Program-made: the position numbers and the translations under genes
Notes under the pieces: model-generated
What the model was told of the DNA's origin: nothing
What the model saw: the letters and a program-made list of their open reading frames with translations, nothing else
The model's database searches: none
Shown here: one piece after another, positions 21,318 to 31,731 of the stretch
Layout: every line of letters starts with the position of its first letter
Numbering within the stretch: position 1 is the first letter of the stretch
Assembly: GCF_000350225.1 (NCBI RefSeq)
Contig: NW_005178795.1
Location: 194,948-258,947, forward strand
Source of the DNA: Chondrus crispus
Taxonomy: Eukaryota; Rhodophyta; Florideophyceae; Gigartinales; Gigartinaceae
Length of the DNA stretch: 64,000 nucleotides
Direction of reading: 5' to 3'

Positions 21318-21720
21318 CTATTCTACACGGATCCCAAGGCACTTTCGAATGCATGCGAGATATTCGTATTGCGTGTTTGTCCTGAGATGGACAGAGTTGT
21401 TGCGGTCACTTGTTTCACTCTCAGCATCTGCAACCTGTGCGTATGACATCTTAAGGAGTTCAAGAGCCATTATCCTCTTCTCCATGTATGCCAACTCCTG
21501 AAACTCCGAATTCCCTTTACTTTTACGAATCTCGCCATCCTCCACACTTGCATTTCCATCACAACCTACCTGCCCCTCCATACTCCCACTTCTTCGGCGA
21601 TCATTGTCACCATGGCCACTGATGGAATCAGTCAGGCCTTTGACATGGTCGGAAAGAAAACGCATGTCCTCACATACGTACTTCTTGCGCCTCTTTGCCG
21701 CTACACTATATCCCCCTCCC
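21318..21720 (-). pseudogene. Harbinger accessory (Myb/SANT-like) C-terminal fragment
   Basis: Minus frame with AKRRKKYVCEDMRFLSDHV, an acidic and polar stretch, then EFQELAYMEKRIMALELLKMSYAQ, an amphipathic helix. It converges on the transposase fragment as the second ORF of Harbinger elements often does. The DNA-binding half may be the 22.3-23.0 kb fragment. Function inferred from context. Confidence 0.4.
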
Positions 21721-21871
21721 GGCTAGAACCCCAGGAAGACTGCTGAGCTCCCGGGGCCCGTTGTACACCACCGCCAGCTGTGGTGCAAAGCTGCATTTCC
21801 CTTTCGGGCGATTTTGGATTTGCACCAGCGTGCTGGAGCGCGCACATGGACGTGTACACCACGTGTACAGT

Positions 21872-22033
21872 ATCCAAAGTGTGCCCGCACACTTTGGATG
21901 AACTGTACGACGACAAATGTACTGTAGGAGACAGTATCCAAAGTGTACGCGTACACTTTGGATGGATTGCACGAGCCCTTTTGAAAGGCTACTCTCAGGA
22001 AGTGTATCCAAAGTGTGCCCGCACACTTTGGAT
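21872..22033. repeat. Three 28-bp palindromes in tandem
   Basis: Copies at 21872-21899, 21936-21963 and 22006-22033, spaced 64 and 70 bp. The first and third have 13-bp arms ATCCAAAGTGTGC with a CC centre; the middle copy is a fully self-complementary 28-mer with ACGCGT centre. The first is also flanked by GTACAG/CTGTAC, extending the symmetry. Confidence 0.95.
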
Positions 22034-22319
22034 GAACTGTAAGTAGTGTAAGCTAACGAAAGTACTGTGCTGTACAGAAGTACCTCCGTTTCAGTGGTCT
22101 TTGAAAAGTGGGGGGCAGCAGAGCGGGAACGACGAGGGGAGGGGACGACGGTCAAGCACTACTACAAGATATTTCGCTCTAGTAGCTCAGCTGGGTGTCT
22201 CTCTTCCAACTTCTTCCTTCATTAAACGTTCCTCTTGTTCCACTTTTCTTTTTGGTTTCTCTTTGTTTTGCCGGGTTGAATCCCGCCCTACTCTATCGAT
22301 GTTTACAGTCCACCGCCTA

Positions 22320-23000
22320 CCTACGCTCTCCCAACCCCTTGTGTGCGAGTTGTGACAGATCTCGTACACCGAGGTACTACCCGTCCGCGGGATAAGCGAC
22401 AGAGTGCCCCGAACACCCTACTGGTGAATCGCACTACATCAGACTCATCAAAACCAGCGCCGTCTGGAATTACTCTCAGTGTTAGGTACCGCATCCCTTC
22501 TACCCGCATTCCCGGATGTCCGTCCCCACCCACATAACTATAAGCACTATTACGGACCTCTTGGACCCCGCATTCCATTCCCCGTGCCCGTTCCCCGCAC
22601 GAAGTCCAGAAAACGGGGGAGGGTACCGTTGTGAAGTCCGGACTTGTCCAAGTTGTTGCGGACGATAGTGTATGAACGACGCATATCGTACCACACCTTC
22701 TTGAGCTTTCCGCTATACACGGGGGTTGTAGGAGCCACAGAGGGGTCAATTTCGCCAACTGGCGACCCTCGCATGTCCACATGGGGCGTGACGCTTGCGT
22801 CGTTGAAGCGCTCAGCGACCGTCTCCAGGCAGTCCTCCCGGCTGACGCAATTCTACTGTTCCTCCTTGGTCAAGGATTGACCTGTTCCAGCATGCGCGAG
22901 ACGAGCTCGACCTTCATGTCGCAAGCTAGGGCAGAGTCTGGCCACCATTCAAATTGTGAAATCCGCGTGCAGCTGGTAGTATAATCGCCGACGATTACAT
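22320..23000 (-). pseudogene. Myb/SANT-like (trihelix) DNA-binding protein remnant
   Basis: Minus strand in alternating frames: EWWPDSALACDMKVELVSRML, then REDCLETVAERFNDASV, then SGKLKKVWYDMRRSYTIVRN and NLDKSGLHNG. The W...L...Y.....NLDKSG pattern resembles the third helix region of Myb/SANT-like proteins that partner Harbinger transposases. A further frame (YLTLRVIPDGAGFDESDVV) follows. Several indels and an in-frame TAG near 22852 break it. Confidence 0.4.
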
Positions 23001-23559
23001 TTAAAATTTGACAAGTGGGCTCCGTCGCGCGCGATGCGCGCCGCAACTGGGGCAGAATGCGAAAGAATTTGAATATAATAAATGTTTTCGAATGACACTT
23101 TCAATATAAAAAAAGGAATGGAGGTAGACGAAGTGAAAAGTCGTGCAAAAGGGTTTCAATGTCATAAGGTGGAGTGGGTAAAGGCGCGAGGTGGTTGACA
23201 AAACGAATAGCACTGCACTGCAGCCGAGCAAAAAACCAGTGTGGGGCGTGTGAGCTTACCCCCTTAATGTTGCCCTCTGAGTGTTACCCGTGCTCAGGGA
23301 TCATAGCATCCCCATCCCGTTCAACAATTCAAACTGCATCCCTCCCCCGCGTCGCTCGTCACCACCTCCCCTTTGCCCGCGTCCTCGCCCCGCCCCGGCT
23401 ACGCGTCGTCTATAGCCTCAGGCGCCTGCGCCCTCCGCCGCCGTCGCCGCCCCGCGCCCGCTCGCTCTCCCTTCACCCACGCACCACCTCCAACAACGCT
23501 GAAGCGCACGACAATCTCTCCCTCATTTTTTCTTACGCCTCATTGAAAAGCTCTTCGTC

Positions 23560-24175
23560 ACCCGCCTGCTACGCGCAACCGGCTCTCCCCCCCTCGCGCA
23601 TGTATAGTGCTCCACGCTGTCCAGCTCCGGACCGCCCCGCCCCTGCTCCCCCTGCTTTCGCTTGCCACAAACGCCCTGCGCCCGCCCTTCCACACCGCCA
23701 CCCCCGTCCCGTGCCACCCCGTCTGCAGGCCGGCCCTTGCGTCTCCACCGCTCGCCTTCAAAAACGTCCACCCGCCGCGCCGCCGCTGCCGCGCCCTCCC
23801 CGCCGCCTGCCATCATCATCTCGCCGCGCACCGTCCTCGTCGCCGCTCGTCGCCGCCCGTCGCTTCTTCGGCCCGCACCTCCTCCACGTCGTCGCCGTGC
23901 ACCCACACCGGATCCACAAAGTCGCAGCACCACGCGTTGCGCACAGCCCTGAAGAGCCCCCGCGTCCCCGAGTCCCGGCCCCCGCCTATGCACAGCCACC
24001 CGCGCACCACCGCCCCACCCACGTGGTCGCGCGCCTCCGGCAGCTCGGGCAGCAGCATCTCCCACGCGTCCGCCCCCACGTCGGACGCGTCCATCCCCTC
24101 CACCGCCGTCGCGTGCTCGCCATGCCCCCCAGTTCCCGCCCACCACGTAGATCCACGTGGCGCGGTTTATTAGTG
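23560..24175 (-). pseudogene. Kelch-repeat protein remnant
   Basis: Minus strand, GC-rich. TWIYVVGGNWG is followed after a shift by MDASDVGADAWEMLLPELPEA and RDHVGGAVVRGWLCIGGG, the standard kelch blade order (IYVVGG ... D..D.W..LP.LP.AR ... G.....GW...GG). A later frame gives DVFEGERWRRKG and GGPELDSVEHY. At least three frame changes are needed, so this is a decayed gene or a badly fragmented one. Kelch propellers bind protein partners; nothing indicates which. Confidence 0.6.
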
Positions 24176-24403
24176 CGCTGCGAACAAATAAAAGCTGCGA
24201 ACAACTAAAATTTGAATGCCAAAAATTGACCGTTTTAATTGGTGCGCTGTGAACAACAAAAAACTTAAATGACAAATCTATGCGTTCATGGCCCAAATTT
24301 GCCCGTTATTTACGAAAAGTGGCGAAATTTGCGAAAGTGCACTGACAGACACACACATACACACACAAACAAACATGAGAATTAGTAGTTGTGCATCTAA
24401 CGC
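24176..24403. other. AT-rich spacer with repeated motif
   Basis: Two related units, TTAGTGCGCTGCGAACAA and TTGGTGCGCTGTGAACAA, lie about 65 bp apart, then an ACAC microsatellite near 24352-24372. No gene. Confidence 0.5.
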
Positions 24404-24968
24404 TGTAAGATACAGACCATACAGCGCGCGCACACACACGTGTACCACACGTGTACTTTCAGTCCCGAGGGCTGACGGCGCTGCAGTGCGGGACGGCCGG
24501 CACTGGCTACAGTAGCTGACAACAGTACAGTACGTAATTAATGTATTCTGGTAGATTATAATATGACAATTTTATAATAATAATAATATGGACACCGCCC
24601 GGGGAGAGACCAACGAGGACTGGCAATGACCCTCCATCGCGGTCTCACCACCAGCTTATTTTAAAAGTAACGCGACCGAAGCGCTCGCGTCTACAAGGGA
24701 ACCACGCGGGTAGCGGACGCGCTGCGCGCGTGCCAGTCCGAAACCGCCTCGGCCCTTCAGTACTAGTACGTCACCCCGTACTGTTCCGCGGCGTCGAGGC
24801 GTCGATCGGCGAGCGTGTGCTGCGCGTCCACGTCCGCCCCCCTCTACAACGCCTCTACCCGGACCCGTGCCCGATTTCTTTGCTGGTTGCGTGCAATTCC
24901 TTCCGGCCGATCCAGGGTCTCATGGAGCTGTGCATACAGCCTCCTGCATCGGAGATGTCTATGCTACA
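24404..24968 (+). repeat. LTR of family B (diverged)
   Basis: Begins TGTAAGATACAGACC and ends GTCTATGCTACA, with imperfect terminal repeats TGTARSATA. It shares GAGCTGTGCATAC, GCGTCGAGGCGTCGA and CACGTGTAC blocks with the other family-B copies and an internal AT-rich stretch (24540-24595). No matching target duplication is visible, so it is old or recombined. Confidence 0.7.
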
Positions 24969-27900
24969 TCGTTCCCATTTTCTATCCTCTCGTACCCTGG
25001 ATCATTACTTACCTCAACATCCTCTTGCGGCAGTTTCCCATTCTCTACCATTTGGCCTCTTCTTTCGGCTCCGGCCTCGCATTCACGCCAATGGTTCCTT
25101 TCCGCCGTCCTAAAAGTGGCCGTTAATTCTCGATTTGAGGCTTCGGGCTTAAAAGCATCAACTGCTGCCCTGTTTGTCGCGCACCCAGGATGATTAATCA
25201 TTGAACAATGCCTTCTTTCGCATTCGACGAAGGAAAACAAATCCACAGCTTCTTTTCCCTCATATATACATAGGTGTAAATATCTAAATCGGCGAGCCAC
25301 TCGCCCCGTATTTGCACCACCCACCTTTCGCCTGGGATCCAATTGAAAAATTACCGCGTAGCGCAGTGTCGTATTTTCGGAGGAAGAAACAACTCCTCCC
25401 ACCGCAAGCCGCATGCGCGAGACCAGGATGAGCTCCCTACGGAACGCGTTGGTGAAAACGCGAAAAGAAGACGCGAGTCATAACCAAAACCCTACGTTTT
25501 TACTTTCTGAACTGTTCTGTTTTGTTTTTGTTTTATTTGTTTTGGTGTTTGTGTTCGTTTTCGTTTCACGCGACGCAGCTAGGTTAGTGATCCCCGAGTG
25601 AGCGTGCGGCGCTCCCCAAGAGAGGACGACGGCCACGAAGATGCCAATCACCGCGTGAACGAAGGACGAGGAGACCAGGCAAGGTGGAGAAAAATTCAGG
25701 GGCGCCGACGCTTTTCTGAACAAAGAGGAAGAACCCCCGCCTAAAGGAGCGCGACACTTTTTGAGGCAGAGACGCGGGGTAGTTGATGGACAAGGGACGA
25801 GAAACGCAGCTGACTGCCCATAGAAAAAGAAATGATAAGTCAACGCTTTTAGTGATAATATGGTAGTGTTTGTTTAATTTACAACTTAGCGACCAAGTGC
25901 GGTCAGAAGGGCACAGCACGAAGAAATTCCGTGAGAGATCGAGACACTGTAAGGGCCTCGAAGGAGGACTATGATCGCGGAAGAAAAGAGAGTTGATGAG
26001 GGAATCGTGAGACTCAGGGGACGAACTTGGAGAGACGATGATCCCTGGGATGGATTCTACCTGGGGAAAGATCAAGAGGGACGCTCATGTTGCGGAGAAT
26101 GCGTCGGCAGCAAGGTGATAGATACTAACAGCGAAACGCTCTCATGACAACATACTGAAAGAGCGAAGAAAGACGGTTCGCTTCGCGGGCTACTCGAGGA
26201 TCAGGGGAACTGCATGTTGGTGCAAATGTTTACCGCTGGTCGTTGGAGGGAGAAAGGATGAGGAGGCTACGCGTTATTCAGTTTTTTGGTGTTCGGTGGG
26301 ACCTCCAGTTGGGAAGGAGGAGGTCTGTGTAACATCGAGAGGCAACCAGGAAGGAGGAGATGGAGGACTCGCGCCAGGGGACAGGGGCAATCGGAATCTC
26401 TGAAGGCGAAGCGGTATCGACGACAACATATATGAGGAGGGTTGCGCGCTTGAGTGCACCGCCCAGCGACTCGTCCTTGAGAATCAATGTTCTGTTGTCG
26501 TGCGTACGACAATCTGAGAAGAGAGAGAGAAGAGAGCTGTACAGTGTTGGGGTTTCGGAGAGAGATGGGAAATGGCTGGGAGACGGAGAGCCTCATTGAC
26601 TTGGTGCCGAGACATGGAAAAATCACTGTAGTCTCAGTCTGAATCAATATACCCCGTTGGGTACGATCGCGCGCGGTATCGCGTGCACGTGAAGCGACGC
26701 TTCGATTAGCGATCCGCCCTCGTAAGGCGTGGATTGATCATAAAGACGAAAATCCGCGGAAATCCGCTGGACAAGTGGCAAGAGTCGAAAAGTGAACATC
26801 GATCAGTCCGCGAAATTTTAATCAAAAATATGGGTTGGTACCGTACTTGCTGGACGTACGCGAAGTGGTTGTTGGCTAAAGGCCCAAGTTCCCGAGGCGG
26901 CACGCAAACACCGTCCCCCACCACTGTGCAAGGCGCCGCCCGAAACGCAACGCCATGATGTCGCCGGACCCGTTTCAGAGGCCCTGACCATGTCCGACAA
27001 CTGAGAAAACGACGCCCGACGAGAAAAGGAACCGCCGCCATCAGGACGTATTAGGCAGTTCTCAGGACAACCGCGTCCAATGGCTCCCACACGCTCGCCC
27101 TAGCGATTTACAACGCCCCGATTCATAGCGACTCATTGTTTGGTTACGAGTCGTATCGTTTCTTTTTTTTGTTGTTTCTACTTTTTTGGCCTCCTTCATT
27201 TCGTTACTTTCACGTGAAAACAGGGATCAAACGCGGACGCCGACCCACCGATCGCTCGTTGCGATTGGAGGCCAAGGTACCCTCTAGGATGCAGATCGTC
27301 CGTCAGTGGGCTAGCGTAAGCCGCGAAGGAAGGTGCGCGAGCAACCGTGAAGACATACACTGCACGTGGTGGACGATTCGCTTTCTCGCCTTATGTCTAT
27401 GTCGATATTGAAGGGTCGCTCGACGGTCACCAAGGAGGTCACCCCCCCGTTTTTCAATTGTTTATTCTGGATCTATTTACCTCTTTGTTTTGTCGCACTC
27501 TTATTTTTCTTGTATGACGTCGACGCGCTGTGACACAGCGCACATCGATCCGAAATCTACAGGGTTTAACGAAGACTGAAGAGGACGGAGACACTCACCG
27601 CGTGATGCGGACGATCCGGCGAAACCTTGACGGCCAAGATAAAGGGGTTCGAGAAGCGCAACCTGCAGACCATTGCGTCTATGACGGACGAGTCTTTTCG
27701 CACCAGACCGCGAACCCTTTGGTGAGAAGCGTCGTGGGTAGGGGGAGCCCATAGACAGAAGGACCGGATATTGACTTCGGTCCCCGGTAGATGACCGAGA
27801 ATCTCGTGACCTCGGTCCGACACAAACGACCCTGAGGATCGCGATGTCGAGGATAGCTCCGACGGAGAGAAATCGTCGATCGACGAGCTCGTTTACGACG

Positions 27901-29308
27901 ATCAACCTGTTGGTCGTAAAGACTGACTATGACCGCCTCACCTCTTGGGTCGTATCAGCAAGGGACCCATCTCCGGAACTTTTCGTTTCGCTCTCCTGCC
28001 GGTTACTTACTTTCTCTATACCTTCCCGACCTCTCTAGATTTTATATATTTCGTCAGTTCTTCAGTCGATCTATAATCGTTGCAAAGGTGGAACGTTACT
28101 CCGAACGGCAACGTCAACGCGAATGACGAGGGGGACCGAAGGGACATCGATCTCGGCGAGCGGGACCAAATAGGAAGGCGAATAGCGACTTACAAACCCC
28201 TCTCGCGACGATCCGTCCGTCGTGCTCTCAGGATCGGGTTCCCTCGGGCAAGTCAGAGCCCCAGTGGAAGAGATGCCTCTCAAGGCGGGGATCATCAGGG
28301 GTTCACGAGCAAAAAAGGGGGGATGTGAATGATCCCCCACGACGCGGAGAAATGTTAGTATGAGGCTTGGAGATCGGGGGACAGGCATGTTTGTTTCGAA
28401 ACCAGGAGCCTCACCCTAAATTCAAGTTGTGAAGAAGTCCGCTATCGCGAGACTAGGGGTGATGGAAAGGGTCACGCTGGCGCACGTATCGGCAAGTCCC
28501 GATAAAAAGAAAAGAAAGGGAGAGTGCAGCTGTGATCGGCTGAATGCGTAGAACAGTGAAATCGCATCCCGAAAACTGAGTATGGATCGTCAGAGTGCCT
28601 CACTATCCACCGACTTGGAGGAAGCTACGAGTGTGGTCGGCATGAACGGAGGAGATGCCTGGGGTGTACGACATAGGTGAATTCACACCGTGCGCCCCGC
28701 CACTAAAAACGACGAGGATCCCTCGATGACGCAACTACCAAAAGGGGTACGATCATCGTTTTGCATTGAAGAAATATGACCCGTGTCACAGGCGGACTTC
28801 TGCGGGACATAAGCAGAGTTAACTGTGGGGAACCTCGAGATGAATCGGTGAAGCTCGCGCTCTGCGATCCTCGGACTGCGTCAACGTAATGAGACTCAAA
28901 GAAGAATACGGACACGAGTACCGACGATGACAGTGACTCGAGGATAGCACTGGTGCTCACAAAGAAGAATATATATATCACGATCCGAACAGTTCGTTAG
29001 GCACCCGTACTCGACGATTTACAAGAAAACAGCAACGAAGAGTTGCGACCGCGATGACAGGGCGAATAAGAAAAAGAGGAGGAAATAGCGAGGTGAAGAG
29101 AAGGAGGGAGGAGGTATGCGGGTTCCACCGTGCTTATGACGGGGTGGGAACCAATGACAAAAAGAGGAGGAAACGAAGGGACGGAGGGGCACGCAGGATA
29201 TTTCATTTTACAGATCGAAGGCCACATGACGATGTTGCTAATTCAGCGTCACGCAGGCAGGATAGAGACGCGACAAGCAATCACGAGGGAAGTGTCGCGC
29301 CCGACGTC
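24969..29308. other. 4.3-kb stretch without a recognisable gene
   Basis: Many short ORFs on both strands, none with a known domain and none dominating. Purine-rich plus strand with repeated AGGAGGAAA units around 29070-29180. T-rich run 25500-25565. A possible degenerate continuation of the minus-strand gene at 29.3-31 kb cannot be excluded. Confidence 0.4.
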
Positions 29309-29860
29309 TCAGACGGAAGGGTTGCCAAAGGATTTGTCCTTTGGAAGTGATGACACGAGGCGAGCCAAAACTCGCAAGTCGTCAATCGAGGCTCCTTGCA
29401 GAGCCTCTCCCTCAACACCGTGAGCACGGAGCAAGGTACAGTATACGCTCGTGACGTCGTGGTTATTTTTGGGGATTGTTGGAGACGGTGGGGAAGATAT
29501 CACTTCCCTTACCGACAATGTTTCGGTGTGGCCTGCCGAGGGAATTTCGGCAGCTGGAGGTGCCTTTGACGGAGAGGGTAGGGCTGCGGAGCAGAGACAG
29601 CCGATCGACGAGGAATTGGAGAGGAAGGACGGGAGCATACGTGAAGCTCCCGGGGGTCAGATGTGATGATGGGGGCAATGTCGGGAACCGGTGTTTGGTT
29701 TCCGAAACGGCGGCTTGCTGGAGCTTCCCACGCTGAGCAGAGGGTCGAGGACCAGGGGTTGATCTACACTAAGTCGCCCGCGACTGGGTGGTTTCGACCA
29801 GGGGAGAAAGAGGGACGTTGGCGACTGAAAGATCGAGAGGAGTTTTGCGGAGGGACACAG
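29309..29860 (-). pseudogene. Unidentified Pro/Ser-rich ORF
   Basis: One minus frame with a single stop near 29665 runs through Ser/Pro-rich sequence (KAPPAAEIPSAGHTETLSV) to a compact helical end (SVYCTLLRAHGVEGEALQGA, then DDLRVLARLVSSLPKD). It begins directly downstream of the hypothetical gene at 29863-31012 and could be its second ORF. No family recognised. Confidence 0.35.
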
Positions 29861-29862
29861 TC

Positions 29863-31012
29863 CTAATCCGCGCCTTCGATCGTATCAAGGAGGGAGCGTA
29901 TTTCTCGATTGAAATCAGAACCACCCAGAGGGACAGAGAAGTCCAGCAGGCGCATTTGTGCTATCAGCTTCGCGGGGAGGTGCCATAGGCGCCAGCAATC
30001 GTAGGTCTCCCACAAGAGGGTCGCAGCTACTTTGATGCACCACTCTGTGAGGAAGACCACCCATAACCCGTGTTGCGGATCCCGCAGGTAGCTGCCATAG
30101 TACGTGAGTATGGGTCCTATTTCAGCCCAAAAGCCTTGACTCACCTCGTACTGGCTCCGCCATGAGGGGATGTGATGCGCTGGTAACGACTTGCATAATG
30201 CTGACGGGAAATCTCGCGCGCCTCTACCATTTGGTAGCCGATGAAATACCCCGTATCAGACCGAATACGCCGTTCAAAGCGCACTGTGCTCTGAAAGAAG
30301 AAAATACTCCCGCGTTTTAAATGACGGAAATTCGAAGGGATAATGGGTTCGGTCCAGAAGATGGCGTCAGATGTGACAATATGTCGGTTTCGCCACAGGC
30401 GATCCGCCTCGGCGGCAGGGTCACCAAAGGTGACATCAATGAGATTGTCCAAGTAGAGGCGTTCGCCCTCGGTACGACAACGCCAAGTGTCGCAACCGTA
30501 TGATGAGGGTATGAGGGTGTCGGAAATGGGGATGGCGAGCCGAGCGAATGCGGCCTCTATAAATTGCAGAGAGAGAGAGAGTGGGACGGCACCGTGGGGG
30601 AGCATGGCGTAGGATGGAAGTCGGAATTGCTATACGGGTCCGCCAGTCAAGGAGCGGATAGCCAGCACGGGGAGATTACCGGGAAGCATGCCCGCGTCGT
30701 GGGCGAATTGGTGTTCAATTTTGGAAACGTCGCGAATACCCACGGAGGAGAACCACTGGGCAGAGGCAAATAAGGAAGGATGTTCGTGCATGATTTTGGT
30801 CTGTAGCTCTTCGAGGGAGGGGTAGTTGTAGTATAATCCCTAACTGGATTTAGATTAGATCAGGTACTGTAGAGCCCGAGCTCTACAGTACGACAGCACG
30901 CGCACACACGTGTAACACACGTGTACTGTCAGCCCCGATGGCTGACAGCGTTACAGTACGGGACGGCCCGCACTGACTACAGTAGCACTACAGTTCTCGA
31001 AAGTTCAGACAT
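29863..31012 (-). pseudogene. Unidentified gene split by a short LTR element
   Basis: Minus strand. An ATG at 31012 starts MSELSRT, then the 30827-30992 insertion intervenes. The reading resumes PSLEELQTKIMHEHPSLF, passes an in-frame TAG near 30636, and continues FRLPSYAMLPHGAVPLSLSL, RCRTEGERLYLDNLIDV and RGSIFFFQSTVRFERR to 30141. It then shifts frame at AG|GTGAGT into FWAEIGPILTYYGSYLRD and WCIKVAATLLWETYDCW, stopping at 29863. About 370 codons in all. No domain recognised; a capsid-like or transposon accessory protein is possible. The GTGAGT could be a splice donor. Confidence 0.5.
30827..30992 (+). mobile_element. Short family-B LTR derivative
   Basis: 166 bp, TGTAGTATAATCC ... GTAGCACTACA. 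Its first ~60 bp match the start of the solo LTR at 8010 (ATTAGATCA...CTGTAGAGCCCGAG). It keeps two CACGTG-type palindromes but lacks the LTR 3' half. Flanking 5-mers GTAGT and GTTCT share 3 of 5 bases, so a target duplication is doubtful. Confidence 0.65.
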
Positions 31013-31731
31013 GGTGTAGATTGAGGATATCTGAGTTACTGTCCAGGAGGTTTGGAGGCCAAGGGAGATAGAACATCGACGACAGAGGAGGAAGATAAGG
31101 GATAAGATGGAATGGTGGACAATGGAATCACAATATTCGGCACAATGCCGGGAGCTTAGACAAGCTCTGCTGAGGTGTTATTGCTTTTTCTCTCCGCTAC
31201 CTCTCTTTGTTCCTCTCTTCCTAGGACTAGCCATATATCTACCTCGCTTCCCGCTTCTTCCTCTCGATTAGCCTTTCGATTCTACTCGGCGTCCTTTCAA
31301 TTCTGCATTTCCTCGGTGCGATGCTTTGCCTTCGCTTTCCTCGATTCGTTTCCTATCAGTGGCGGTGTTGCTTTCTTTTTGCCCTTCTAGACTGCATTCA
31401 GGATCCTTTAGCCCAATTACTTTACATCGGATATGGGTGCTTCTTCTCCCGCCTCTTCGCAATCAGGTCTGTTGTGTTGACAACCTCCTGGAGGCTGTGT
31501 CGCTCGAGCGTATACCTTCGAGTTAACATCGTACGTGGACTACCGGTGTCAGTTCACTTGTGGTGTCGCGCATTGTAATTATGAGTAAGCAATAGTAATT
31601 GAAATTGCTTTTACTTCTCACACACACCCCAGTCGACTTAGATACTCTGAGTGGACTTATTGCTTCCACCATGATATCATGTCGTTGTTCGTTCCAAGAG
31701 AATGTTGAACTTCGGGCAATTGGCGATTGCT
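31013..31731. other. Spacer between hypothetical gene and copia element 2
   Basis: Pyrimidine-rich (31175-31340), no supported gene. The 3' LTR of copia element 2 should lie here, but I could not match it to a second copy. Confidence 0.4.

Noticed and set aside
21872-22033. CRISPR-like array
   Set aside because: Only three units, each a palindrome with short unequal spacers, in a eukaryotic transposon-rich region with no cas genes.
22180-22292. tRNA-like A box (TAGCTCAGCTGGG) and B box (GGTTGAATCCC) about 90 bases apart
   Set aside because: The acceptor arms do not pair, the T loop is one base short and lacks the invariant TTC, and the spacing would need a long intron.
23174-24208. 344-codon plus-strand ORF, Pro/Arg/Ser-rich
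   Set aside because: It is the GC-rich complement of the kelch-repeat remnant; its composition is what an antisense frame of that sequence gives, and it has no motif of its own.
24969-29308. Possible RNA-dependent polymerase of an integrated virus
   Set aside because: I looked for a GDD-type motif in a sustained frame on either strand and found none.
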